Shown: piece by piece, positions 17,602 through 25,237 of the stretch
Numbering within the stretch: the first letter of the stretch is position 1
Layout of the letters: each line of letters begins with the position of its first letter
Assembly (NCBI GenBank): GCA_949296075.1
Contig: CASFNG010000001.1
Location: 62,001-126,000 of the forward strand
DNA: 64,000 nt
Source of the DNA: an uncultured Parabacteroides sp.
Lineage (GTDB): Bacteria; Bacteroidota; Bacteroidia; Bacteroidales; Tannerellaceae
Direction: 5' to 3'
The notes under the pieces: model-generated
Told to the model about the DNA's origin: nothing
Database searches by the model: none
The model's input: only the letters and a program-made list of their open reading frames with translations
Program-made: the position numbers and the translations under genes

Positions 17602-18120
17602 TTAGAATGATTCCCGTTTGGTGATTTCCTCGATCGGCTTGCGATTCTTTGGCTGTCCGAAAGCGTCCGGGTTAGCCGGGTAGCCGAAGGGGATCAATAC
17701 GACCGGCTCTACCTCCTCCGGAAGCCGGAACTCCCGTTTGCAACGCTCTACGTCGAAGTTACAAACCCAGCAGGAGCCGATCCCTTGTTCCGCTGCCGCC
17801 AAGCAAATATGTTCCGCCGCGATCGCCGCGTCGATGTCCATGTGGTCTTTCCCATCCGGGCGTTTCCACGACTGTTGGTGATCTCCACAGACGATAATGT
17901 AGGCAGGCGCTTGCCTGAACCACTCGCGGGCATAACAGGCCTGTAGCTGTTCCCTCTTTTCCTCCGACTGCACGAGAACGAAGAACCACGGTTGGCGGTT
18001 GACCGCCGATGGAGCCATTCTTGCGGCCTCCAGCAGGTAGTTTATCTTCTCCGCTTCTACCGGCTTGTCCGCGTATTGGCGGATGGAACAACGTTTTTGG
18101 GTCAATTCGAGAAAATTCAT
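17602..18120 (-). CDS. Nitroreductase family protein
   Basis: A 172-residue flavoprotein of the nitroreductase fold: MNFLELTQKRCSIRQY with the FMN-phosphate RCSIR motif, ARMAPSAVNRQPWFFVLV and AAEQGIGSCWVCNFD. It shares only family-level resemblance with the nitroreductase at 13438. Substrate unknown. It overlaps the glycosyltransferase stop by four bases (ATGA on the minus strand) and is followed immediately by mntP. Confidence 0.88.
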   Translation of the reverse strand: MNFLELTQKRCSIRQYADKPVEAEKINYLLEAARMAPSAVNRQPWFFVLVQSEEKREQLQACYAREWFRQAPAYIIVCGDHQQSWKRPDGKDHMDIDAAIAAEHICLAAAEQGIGSCWVCNFDVERCKREFRLPEEVEPVVLIPFGYPANPDAFGQPKNRKPIEEITKRESF

Positions 18121-19067
18121 AGCTCACTCTCTATTTTATACTTGTTACGGTTAGGGGAGTTTCGCGAGATCAACTCACCGATAAATCCAGCGAGGAACAT
18201 TTGAGTCCCGAGGATCATGGCTGTCAACGAGATGTAGAAATAGGGGGAATTTGTCACTAACGGACGCAAGTTGCCCGAGTAGATCGATATGAGCTTCATG
18301 CTGAGCACGATCAACAGGGCGATGAATCCGATGAAGAACATCGCACTTCCCCACAAACCAAAGAAATGCATGGGCTTTTTCCCGAACTTGGAGGTGAACC
18401 AAAGCGTAATCAGATCCAGGTATCCATTCACGAAGCGGTCGAGACCGAACTTCGTGGTTCCATATTTGCGTGCCTGGTGCTTGACTACCTTCTCGCCGAT
18501 CTTCCGGAAACCGGCGATCTTCGCCAAGTAAGGGATATAGCGGTGCATATCATTATAAATCTCGATATTCTTCACCACCACGTTCTTGTAGGCCTTCAAC
18601 CCACAGTTGAAATCGTGCAGGTTCTTGATACCCGAGAACTTTCTCGCCGTGGCGTTGAACAGCTTCGTCGGGATTGTTTTCGATAGCGGGTCGTAGCGTT
18701 TCTTCTTCCAGCCGGATACCAAGTCGTAGCCATCCTCGGTGATCATCCGGTAGAGTTCCGGTATCTCGTCGGGGCTGTCCTGGAGGTCGGCGTCCATCGT
18801 GATCACCACGTCGCCTTGCGCCCGCTGGAATCCGCAGTGCAAAGCCGGCGACTTGCCATAGTTACGACGGAACTTGATCCCGTGCACGTAAGGGGAGCGT
18901 TCCCTAAGCCGCTCGATCACCTCCCACGAGTTGTCGGTACTGCCGTCGTTCACGAAAATGATCTCGTAAGAGAACCCATGTTCTTTCATCACCCGCTCTA
19001 TCCAATCGAACAACTCGGGTAAAGACTCCGCCTCGTTATACAACGGAATAACAACTGATATATCCAT
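18117..19067 (-). CDS. GT2 glycosyltransferase, DPM/GtrB-like
   Basis: A 316-residue family-2 glycosyltransferase. The GT-A domain covers about 1-220 with VVIPLYNEAESLPEL at the start, TMDADLQDSPDEIPEL holding the metal-binding DxD-type aspartates near 93-97, and NCGLKAYKN. Two C-terminal membrane helices (about 237-262 and 278-303) fit the GtrB/DPM1-like group that transfers a sugar to undecaprenyl phosphate on the cytoplasmic face. Sugar and acceptor are not evident. The gene directly follows DUF4199 (21 bases), a pairing often seen in Bacteroidota. Confidence 0.9.
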   Translation of the reverse strand: MDISVVIPLYNEAESLPELFDWIERVMKEHGFSYEIIFVNDGSTDNSWEVIERLRERSPYVHGIKFRRNYGKSPALHCGFQRAQGDVVITMDADLQDSPDEIPELYRMITEDGYDLVSGWKKKRYDPLSKTIPTKLFNATARKFSGIKNLHDFNCGLKAYKNVVVKNIEIYNDMHRYIPYLAKIAGFRKIGEKVVKHQARKYGTTKFGLDRFVNGYLDLITLWFTSKFGKKPMHFFGLWGSAMFFIGFIALLIVLSMKLISIYSGNLRPLVTNSPYFYISLTAMILGTQMFLAGFIGELISRNSPNRNKYKIESEL

Positions 19068-19088
19068 TATCTCTTGTAATTATGCTGT

Positions 19089-19619
19089 TCAATGGCCTGT
19101 ATCCCCCGTGTCTCGCCGGGCGCTTCCCCGGACGAGCGCCGCTACCGGTAAGGAGAATATGATGCCGTAAAATACGTTGTTGAAAATGCTCTGGATCGCC
19201 ATCTGGATAGGTGAGAAGTCAATCTTCTGGAGTGAGTCGATCATCTCCGGGGTGACCTGGCTGTCCTGGAGAAGCGTCGTCAGCTGCTTGATCGTGTCGG
19301 GCAGGAGATCCGGGGGCGCGATGAACCGATAGAACACGAAGATCTCCAGCGAGAGGATCACCGCGGCGAAGAAATAGAGCAGGATCCCGAACTGCCACGC
19401 ATGGCCGAAGCTGATTGTCCCGCCGATTTCTGTCCGGTATCTTCTCGTCATGTGATAGGCGATGAAGGGGACGGCGAGGGTCAGCGCCCAATAGACGAGA
19501 CCGAGAGAAGGGGTGCCTATGCTGAAAATGAAAAAGAGGTACTTCACTACCCAGTAAATTCCCATAGACAGGCCATACGTCATCGCTCCTTTCATTAATA
19601 AGTCCTTTTTCTCTTCCAT
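19089..19619 (-). CDS. DUF4199 membrane protein
   Basis: A 176-residue protein with four membrane helices: two near the N-terminus (GLSMGIYWVVKYLFFIFSIG and VYWALTLAVPFIAYHM), one at about 80-100, and one near the C-terminus (IIFSLPVAALV). The layout and the FGHAWQFGILLYFFAAVI segment fit DUF4199, a Bacteroidota family of unknown role regularly next to the GT2 gene. It is the first gene of the operon DUF4199-GT2-nitroreductase-mntP-apbE. Confidence 0.82.
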   Translation of the reverse strand: MEEKKDLLMKGAMTYGLSMGIYWVVKYLFFIFSIGTPSLGLVYWALTLAVPFIAYHMTRRYRTEIGGTISFGHAWQFGILLYFFAAVILSLEIFVFYRFIAPPDLLPDTIKQLTTLLQDSQVTPEMIDSLQKIDFSPIQMAIQSIFNNVFYGIIFSLPVAALVRGSARRDTGDTGH

Positions 19620-19641
19620 GCAGCCGTCGCTTTTAGGCCAG

Positions 19642-19672
19642 CAAAATTAATCGTTCTCGCGCAAATACACAA
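19642..19672 (-). promoter_or_regulatory. Promoter of the DUF4199-GT2-nitroreductase-mntP-apbE operon
   Basis: On the minus strand TTG (19672-19670), 20 bases, then TAATTTTG (19649-19642), 23 bases before the start of DUF4199. Confidence 0.7.
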
Positions 19673-19720
19673 TATTACTTTTTGTATTCTGGCTTGGTGG
19701 GCGAATTTCGTCCCCGGACT

Positions 19721-20446
19721 TTAGCCGATCATGCGAAGGATCTGGGCTTCGGTGGCTTGCGGCACGATCCGGCGGAAATGCTCCACGATCCGTACCTTCG
19801 ATTCCTCGGGGCTCCTGCCGGCGCTTGACGCCATCCCGTCCCCATACAACGCCTCCGGGGTCGCGTAGCGCGCCACGCCCCAGCCATAGGGATGCCCATG
19901 CTTGTCGAGCAGGTATTCGAAATCGGCCACGACTAACCGGGAGGCCATTTGCAGCCGGGTAAGGATCGTCTCGATGCTCTCCCCCTTGCCTTTCCGTCTT
20001 TTCCGCTCCATCAGCCTCTCGATCGGGGAGACGACCTCCTCCTCGCGGGGCTTGAAATCGCATAATCGCTTGAGCTCTTTCGATAATAGGGACTCATGCG
20101 CCTTCACGGTCTCGTAAACGAGCCTTTCCCGGTTCTTCCCCTCCTTGTCAAGCGGGGCGGCGTCGAGCGGGTATCTGGATCGCCTGTAATTGGCGAAGTC
20201 GGGAAGCCATTCCATGCTGACGTATCCCGCTTTCCCGCCGAAGAATTTCCCGTAGGCGCAATTCCAGTTCCGTATGACAGGCCCTTTCCACTCCCACGGG
20301 CCCTCCACCCCCTCCTCGAACCAATAATCCGGGGAGGTAAGCTCCTCGATGGAGAAGCCGGGTATCGGGTTCTTGAAGAATGGGAGGAACCCGAGCCGTA
20401 ATACCTGCCGCTCCATGCTCTCGCTGTCGTAGATGGGTTGTCTCAT
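19721..20446 (-). CDS. AlkZ-related (DNA-glycosylase-like) protein
   Basis: A 241-residue soluble protein. Its GFLPFFKNPIPGFSIEEL opening, the WEWKGPVIR segment near 52-60, YGKFFGGKAGYVSMEWLPD and the RRSRYPL segment resemble the short AlkZ-related proteins of Bacteroidales, which share the winged-helix layout of AlkZ/YcaQ DNA glycosylases but are shorter and lack the whole C-terminal part. The assignment rests on recalled resemblance; a catalytic activity should not be assumed. The middle (about 135-150) is a basic RKRRKGKGE stretch, possibly DNA binding. It is single, upstream of it lie a terminator, tRNA-Thr and SRP RNA read in the same direction. Confidence 0.6.
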   Translation of the reverse strand: MRQPIYDSESMERQVLRLGFLPFFKNPIPGFSIEELTSPDYWFEEGVEGPWEWKGPVIRNWNCAYGKFFGGKAGYVSMEWLPDFANYRRSRYPLDAAPLDKEGKNRERLVYETVKAHESLLSKELKRLCDFKPREEEVVSPIERLMERKRRKGKGESIETILTRLQMASRLVVADFEYLLDKHGHPYGWGVARYATPEALYGDGMASSAGRSPEESKVRIVEHFRRIVPQATEAQILRMIG

Positions 20447-20556
20447 CGGTATATGCTTATTAGGTGAATATCATTTGTCCTGCCTCATGCCATCCCGCTT
20501 GTCTCGTTGGGGATAGGGCGAGGGCGCTCCCTCCCGCGGGATGAGCTTCAATCAAG

Positions 20557-20587
20557 AAAGGCCACTTCCATCCGGGAAGCAGCCTTT
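20557..20587 (-). terminator. Terminator of the SRP RNA-tRNA-Thr transcript
   Basis: On the minus strand AAAGGCTGCTTCC (20587-20575), a five-base loop, GGAAGTGGCCTTT (20569-20557), forming 13 pairs with two G-U, followed by CTTGATT. It lies 30 bases after the tRNA-Thr 3' end. Confidence 0.75.
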
Positions 20588-20616
20588 CCTTAATTATCCT
20601 TGTCGTTCGTCGCTTG

Positions 20617-20690
20617 AGCCTCTTGTCGGATTCGAACCAACGACCCCGAGATTACAAATCACGTGCTCTGGCCAACTGAGCTAAAGAGGC
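20617..20690 (-). tRNA. tRNA-Thr (anticodon TGT)
   Basis: The minus strand gives a full cloverleaf: acceptor GCCTCTT/AAGAGGC, D-stem GCTC/GAGC, anticodon loop TTTGTAA with TGT, T-arm GTTGG-TTCGAAT-CCGAC. One T-T mismatch is in the anticodon stem. The discriminator is T and CCA is not encoded. Its 5' end is four bases after the SRP RNA 3' end, so the two are probably processed from one transcript. Confidence 0.95.
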
Positions 20691-20694
20691 AGGT

Positions 20695-20790
20695 GGGTAA
20701 GCTTACTACATCGCGCCGCTACAACCAAGTACCCTTGCTGCGGTCAAGCCCTGGGGGATTCCGAGGGAGCATGCCGTGTAGGACTTACCC
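20695..20790 (-). ncRNA. ffs: Signal recognition particle RNA, small bacterial type
   Basis: The 96-base minus-strand segment begins GGGTAAG and ends CTTACCC, which pair to close the rod; CTACA and TGTAG pair just inside. The apical part, CCCCCAGGGCTTGACCGCAG followed by CAAGGGTA, has the conserved SRP helix-8 asymmetric loop (CAGG on one side, GCAGCAAGGG on the other) that binds the Ffh M domain, here with a hexaloop-like apex (GCTTGA) in place of GGAA. The promoter -7 box lies six bases upstream of the first G, fixing the 5' end. It guides membrane-protein targeting with Ffh. The alternative is an unrelated structured RNA, which I consider unlikely. Confidence 0.85.
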
Positions 20791-20795
20791 GGGTG

Positions 20796-20826
20796 CAAAG
20801 GTAGTCATTATTTCTTATCCCGCAAG
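20796..20826 (-). promoter_or_regulatory. Promoter of SRP RNA-tRNA-Thr
   Basis: Minus strand GCTTGCG with TTG at 20825-20823, 19 bases, then TACCTTTG at 20803-20796 followed by CAC. Excellent match to the Bacteroidota consensus with start at about 20790. Confidence 0.88.
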
Positions 20827-21116
20827 CGTTTCTTCGCTCTCCGGCCCCGTATCTCGCTTAATGGGCTGAATGCGTAGGCTATTCGTGCGCGTTAAAAAAT
20901 ATGAACCATGCGCATCGGGATTCTGTCAGGATTATTTTTCCCTATATTCACCGGGTTTTCCGGAAAAGATGGAGCGCTTTTCCCAAAAACTCCGTAATGA
21001 GCCGGTAGGGGCGCGCCACGCTATAAAACGCGTGCGGGCAGGTAACATTCCGTTCCCTTTTACGGGATATTTCATCATTTTTGCTTTTCTTCGCGGAAAA
21101 TATCAGGAACAAGGAA
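20827..21116. other. Intergenic stretch before coaX
   Basis: About 290 bases between the divergent SRP RNA promoter and coaX. I see no RNA gene or gene-like reading frame; a TAnnTTTG box for coaX is not obvious. Confidence 0.4.
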
Positions 21117-21848
21117 GTGAATCTTATTATAGAACAAGGGAACACGTCGTCGAAAGTCGCCGTATGCGAGGAGGGTCGCATAACGGCCTCTTTCGTTTAC
21201 AAGCGTTTCGATGTGTCGGTGATCGCCGCTCTCTTTGAGAAATACGCCTTCACGAAGGGGATCTTGTCGACCGTGATCGATACCGACGAGGAGCTGGTGT
21301 CGTATTTGAGGAAGAGGCTGAGGCATTTCATCTATCTTGACGAGCGGGTGGCCCTGCCGGTCAAGATCGGCTATGAGACCCCGGAGACATTGGGCAAGGA
21401 TCGCCTGGCGGCCGTGGTGGGGGCGACCTATTTGCGCCCGGGAAGGAATATCTTGATTATCGACGCCGGTACCGCCATCACCTATGAGCTGGTAGAGGCC
21501 TCGGGGCTGTATAAGGGCGGGAATATCTCGCCGGGCATGACCACCCGTTTCCGGGCGTTGCACCAGTTCACGAGCAGGCTTCCCTTGGTGATGGAGACGG
21601 AGGAGATCCCGCTGATCGGGACGAGCACCGGCATGGCGATACGTGCGGGAGTGGTGAACGGGATCGTCTACGAGATGGATGGTTATATAGACACCTTGAA
21701 AGCTAAATATCCTGATCTTTTGGTTTTTTTAACGGGCGGTCATTCGTTTTATTTTGAAAGACGGTTAAAAAATTCCATCTTTGCAGACATTAATTTAGTG
21801 TTGATAGGATTAAACAGAATCTTAGAGTATAATGTTGAGGATGAATAA
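21117..21848 (+). CDS. coaX: Type III pantothenate kinase
   Basis: A 243-residue ASKHA-fold kinase. The start is taken as GTG at 21117 because NLIIEQGNTSSK is the family's opening phosphate-binding motif; an in-frame ATG at 21081 adds twelve unlike residues. The second motif IDAGTAITYE with Asp116 (catalytic base) and the GNISPGMTTRFRALHQFTSRLP substrate segment follow, and GVVNGIVYEMDGYI ends the second half. It phosphorylates pantothenate as the first step of coenzyme A synthesis and is insensitive to CoA feedback in characterised members. It leads a plus-strand run with an outer-membrane protein, a TPR protein and LptC; the stop overlaps the next start by eight bases. Confidence 0.95.
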   Translation: MNLIIEQGNTSSKVAVCEEGRITASFVYKRFDVSVIAALFEKYAFTKGILSTVIDTDEELVSYLRKRLRHFIYLDERVALPVKIGYETPETLGKDRLAAVVGATYLRPGRNILIIDAGTAITYELVEASGLYKGGNISPGMTTRFRALHQFTSRLPLVMETEEIPLIGTSTGMAIRAGVVNGIVYEMDGYIDTLKAKYPDLLVFLTGGHSFYFERRLKNSIFADINLVLIGLNRILEYNVEDE

Positions 21849-23109
21849 AGCGGTAATAATAGGGTTACTTGTTTTTACGCAGTTGATATCGTGGGCACAG
21901 AATAACACTAATTCGCCCTATACGCGCTTTGGCTACGGTGAGCTCGCTGATCGTTCTTTTGGCGCCGGGAGAGCTATGGGTGGCGTAGGGTATGGGTTAA
22001 GGTCGTCGAAGCAGATCAATCCTTTGAATCCGGCTTCTTACAGTTGCATGGATTCCCTTACCTTCTTGTTCGATTTTGGCGTATCCGGGCAGGTGGCCTG
22101 GTTCTACGACGGGACGAACAGGGAGCATAAGATGAACGGGAACGTGGAGTATTTCGCCATGCAGTTCCCCATTATGCGGCGTTTGGCGGTAAGCCTCGGT
22201 ATGCTTCCCTATTCGCACGTAGGATATAGTTTTGGCGAGAACCGTACGGAAAGCGGCCTGACTTGGACAGAGCTTTTCGGTGGGGAGGGCAGCCTGAGCG
22301 AGGCTTACGCGGGTGCCTCCTTTGATATTTGGAAGAAACGGCTGGCGATAGGCGTGAACGTAGGTTACCTGTTCGGGGACTTCACCCACTCGCGTAACTT
22401 GAGTTTTAGTTCGAGTGGAGCCGACAACGTATATCGGACCCAGAAGTACGTGGTGCGCGACCTGAAGCTTGATTTCGGTATCCAATATACCCATCCGTTG
22501 AGTAAGACGGACCGGCTGACGCTGGGTTTCACCTTCTCACCGGGGCAGAAGTTGAATACGACCGTTTATGAGACTCAATTGGTAGGCTCATCTTCCAGCT
22601 CGGGCTATTCGTGGAACGATACGATCCAAGGCGCGAGGTTTGATATTCCCAACTCCTATGGGGCTGGAGTCTCTTACGTGAGGGAGAATCGTTTTACCGT
22701 GGCTGCCGACTTCCTCTACGAGGATTGGGGTAAGTCGCGCTTCAACGACGAGCTGGGGCAGTTCAAGAACCGTACCCGGGTGGCTGTGGGTGGCGAGTTC
22801 ATCCCGAACTATAACGGGCGGAATTATTTGGAGAATGTCCGGCTGCGCGCGGGTTTCCATTACAGTAATTCCTACCTGCGGGTGAGCCGTTCGGAGGAAA
22901 ACGGGTATAAAGGGCATGGCTATGATGAGTATGGGGCGAGCTTAGGATTCGGGTTCCCGTTAGTGGATAACCGCTCGTTCGTGAACGTCTCCTTCGAGTA
23001 CGTGAAGATCCGTCCGGAGTTGCGGACAATGATCGATGAGCAATATTTCCGGTTCACCTTGAACTATACATTTAACGAATTATGGTTCTTTAAACGGAAA
23101 GTGAATTAA
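21841..23109 (+). CDS. Outer-membrane beta-barrel protein (FadL/OmpP1-like)
   Basis: A 422-residue protein with a cleavable signal peptide (MNKAVIIGLLVFTQLISWAQ) and a beta-barrel with alternating aromatic and polar strands. The N-terminal NSPYTRFGYGEL and GRAMGGVGYGLRSSKQINPLNPASYS segments are the pattern of Bacteroidota FadL-like proteins, and the last strand ends with a phenylalanine-rich FRFTLNYTFNELWFFKRK. Substrate unknown; FadL relatives pass hydrophobic molecules. The start overlaps coaX, and 94 bases separate it from the TPR gene. Confidence 0.8.
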   Translation: MNKAVIIGLLVFTQLISWAQNNTNSPYTRFGYGELADRSFGAGRAMGGVGYGLRSSKQINPLNPASYSCMDSLTFLFDFGVSGQVAWFYDGTNREHKMNGNVEYFAMQFPIMRRLAVSLGMLPYSHVGYSFGENRTESGLTWTELFGGEGSLSEAYAGASFDIWKKRLAIGVNVGYLFGDFTHSRNLSFSSSGADNVYRTQKYVVRDLKLDFGIQYTHPLSKTDRLTLGFTFSPGQKLNTTVYETQLVGSSSSSGYSWNDTIQGARFDIPNSYGAGVSYVRENRFTVAADFLYEDWGKSRFNDELGQFKNRTRVAVGGEFIPNYNGRNYLENVRLRAGFHYSNSYLRVSRSEENGYKGHGYDEYGASLGFGFPLVDNRSFVNVSFEYVKIRPELRTMIDEQYFRFTLNYTFNELWFFKRKVN

Positions 23110-23203
23110 ACGATTTGGAATAAAGAGAGTCTAATTAATCTAACTTAGGAAATAAAGAAAGCCGTTTTGAGTGAGTATAGCTAACTTTAATTAAAAAAGA
23201 GAT

Positions 23204-24568
23204 ATGAAGATCAAGGTTTTATTGTTGGCACTGGGATGTACGATGGGTACGTTAGGTGCTTATGCGCAGAAAGGCGTGGATACGGGTACGCGGTTTGGAT
23301 CTGGTGAGGACAGCATCCGTTGCGTGACCAATATCAGCCTGTTTGTCCCGTACGCGAAAGGTGGAAACTTCAAGGACGCTTACGATTTCTGGAAGATCGT
23401 GTATGATGAGTGTCCTGCCGCCACGAAAGACATTTATTTGTATGGTGTCCGTATCATGGGATGGAAGATCGCCCAAGAGAAGGATCCCGCCAAGAAAAAG
23501 GCTCTTATCGATGACTTGATGGCTGTCTATGACAAGCGCGTGAAGTATTTCGGTAACGATCGTCGTTATGGCAAGGATTGGATCGTCTCCCGCAAGGTGC
23601 AGGATTATTTCGCCCAGGTAGGTGAGGACGCTGATTATAATAAGGCTTATGACTGGCTGAAAGAGGTGGTCGACGAGAAGGGCGACAATACCGAGGCTCT
23701 GGCTCTCTCCCTGTATTCGTTCTCTTCGATGAAGAAGATGCTGGCAGACCCGAACTTCAAGGAGCAATATATCCAGGATTACCTGAAATCCTCTGGCGCG
23801 CTGGATAAGCAGATCACGGCAGCCAAGGCAGCCAACGATGAGAAAGAGGTGAAGGCTTTGGAGGCTTATAAGGCAGGCGTGGACAACTCGTTCGCTAACA
23901 GTGGTGCAGCCGATTGCGAGACCTTGCAGAACCTGTATGCAGCCAAGATCGAGGAGAACAAGGATAACCTGGCGTATCTGAAGGAAACTGTCTCCCTGTT
24001 GAGAAGAACCCGCTGCCAGGAGATCGACGCTTACTTCGCCGCTTCCGGCTACGCGTATAAGCTGGAGCCGAGCGCTGACGCAGCTGTCGGCTTGGGTAAG
24101 CAGGCTGTAAAGGCGAAGGATTATGATACCGCCATCAAGTATTTCGAGGAAGCAGCTAATTTGGAGACCGACAACGTGGCTAAGGCTGACGATTATTATC
24201 TGATCGCCGTGCTGTTGTTCGAGCAAAACTCTTACTCGAAGGCAAGACAATATTGCTTGAAGGCCGCCGAGACCAACCCCGCTTCGGGCGCTCCTTACCT
24301 GCTGATCGGTAAGATGTATGCCTCTACCGCCAAGTCGGTATATCCGGACGACGACGTATTGGCCCGCGCTTCTTATAACGCTGCCATCGACAAGTTCGAG
24401 AAGGCGAGACAGATCGACCCGAGCTCGGCTGAGGAGGCCTCTTCCTTGATCTCGTCTTACCGTGCGCACCTTCCTTCTACCGAGGAGATCTTCATGCACC
24501 CGGATCTGGAGAAAGGGAAGCCGTTCACCGTTGGTGGCTGGATCGGAGAGACTACAAGGATTCGTTGA
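23204..24568 (+). CDS. Periplasmic tetratricopeptide repeat protein
   Basis: A 454-residue secreted protein with a signal peptide (MKIKVLLLALGCTMGTLGAYAQ). A long alpha-helical array follows; at least three TPR units can be seen toward the C-terminus (KAKDYDTAIKYFEEAANLE, NSYSKARQYCLKAAETNPA, and SYNAAIDKFEKARQIDPSS). It ends with the non-repeat GGWIGETTRIR. It probably acts as a scaffold in the periplasm or at the outer membrane. The gene is between a FadL-like protein and lptC and overlaps the latter by ATGA, so a link to envelope assembly is likely but not shown. Confidence 0.8.
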   Translation: MKIKVLLLALGCTMGTLGAYAQKGVDTGTRFGSGEDSIRCVTNISLFVPYAKGGNFKDAYDFWKIVYDECPAATKDIYLYGVRIMGWKIAQEKDPAKKKALIDDLMAVYDKRVKYFGNDRRYGKDWIVSRKVQDYFAQVGEDADYNKAYDWLKEVVDEKGDNTEALALSLYSFSSMKKMLADPNFKEQYIQDYLKSSGALDKQITAAKAANDEKEVKALEAYKAGVDNSFANSGAADCETLQNLYAAKIEENKDNLAYLKETVSLLRRTRCQEIDAYFAASGYAYKLEPSADAAVGLGKQAVKAKDYDTAIKYFEEAANLETDNVAKADDYYLIAVLLFEQNSYSKARQYCLKAAETNPASGAPYLLIGKMYASTAKSVYPDDDVLARASYNAAIDKFEKARQIDPSSAEEASSLISSYRAHLPSTEEIFMHPDLEKGKPFTVGGWIGETTRIR

Positions 24569-25236
24569 TGATGGGAAACGACCATTCTCAATGTAAGAAT
24601 AGGAATATGGGCATAACAACCACTCTCGCGGTGGTTGTTATGCTTCTTTTGTTTTCAGCCTCATGCGGTAAGGAACCTCAGGAGGTGGTGGATGTGACAT
24701 TCGATCCGGAGAAGGTCTATACGATGAAGGCGAGAGATGTCTCCTCGTTGATCTCGGATTCCGGGATCACCCGGTATCGCCTGAAGGCGAAAGAGTGGGA
24801 CGTGTTCGGGAAAGCGAAGGAGCCTTATTGGTATTTCCCGGAAGGTATTTATGTGGAGAAGTTTGATACCTTGTTCCAGACAGAGGCGAGTATCGAGGCG
24901 GATACCGCCTATTATTTTGAGAAAAAAGGCCTGTGGAAGTTGATCGGGAACGTGGATGTGGAAAGCCTGCAAGGGGAGCGTTTCGAGACTTCCTTATTAT
25001 ATTGGGACCAGAAGGAGGAAAAGGTATATTCCGACAAGTACATCCGTATCGAGCAAGAGGATAAGATCATCACGGGTGTCGGTTTCGAGTCGAACCAGAA
25101 CATGACTCAGTATAAGATATTTGACTCGCGAGGTGTTTTCCCTGTGAGCGAGACGCGGCCTGATACGGCCCGGGTAGCGCACGCGGATAGCATGGCGGTG
25201 GATACCCCGCGGGAGGATCCCGTAAAAAACGATTAG
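24565..25236 (+). CDS. lptC: LptC-like lipopolysaccharide export lipoprotein
   Basis: A 223-residue protein with a lipoprotein-type signal (MLLLFSASCGKEP, Cys about residue 35) and a beta-jellyroll-like region (about 55-185) resembling LptC/DUF1239: RYRLKAKEWDVFGKAKEPYWYFPEGIYVEKF, then TGVGFESNQNMTQYKIFDSRG at the C-terminal end of the fold. Characterised LptC anchors by a helix rather than a lipid, so the lipidated form is a Bacteroidota variant. LptC carries lipopolysaccharide from the LptBFG transporter into the LptA bridge. The last 35 residues are Pro/Asp-rich and probably disordered. Starts within the stop of the TPR gene. Confidence 0.82.
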   Translation: MMMGNDHSQCKNRNMGITTTLAVVVMLLLFSASCGKEPQEVVDVTFDPEKVYTMKARDVSSLISDSGITRYRLKAKEWDVFGKAKEPYWYFPEGIYVEKFDTLFQTEASIEADTAYYFEKKGLWKLIGNVDVESLQGERFETSLLYWDQKEEKVYSDKYIRIEQEDKIITGVGFESNQNMTQYKIFDSRGVFPVSETRPDTARVAHADSMAVDTPREDPVKND

Positions 25237-25237
25237 C

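Noticed and set aside
13438-18120. The two nitroreductases as a recent duplication
   Set aside because: They share only family motifs at the protein level, differ in length and lie on opposite strands; no nucleotide repeat flanks them.
23252-24619. A 455-codon open frame on the minus strand opposite the TPR gene
   Set aside because: It is entirely antisense to a signal-peptide TPR protein with clear repeats. The frame stays open because of codon bias; the predicted residues have no recognisable domain.
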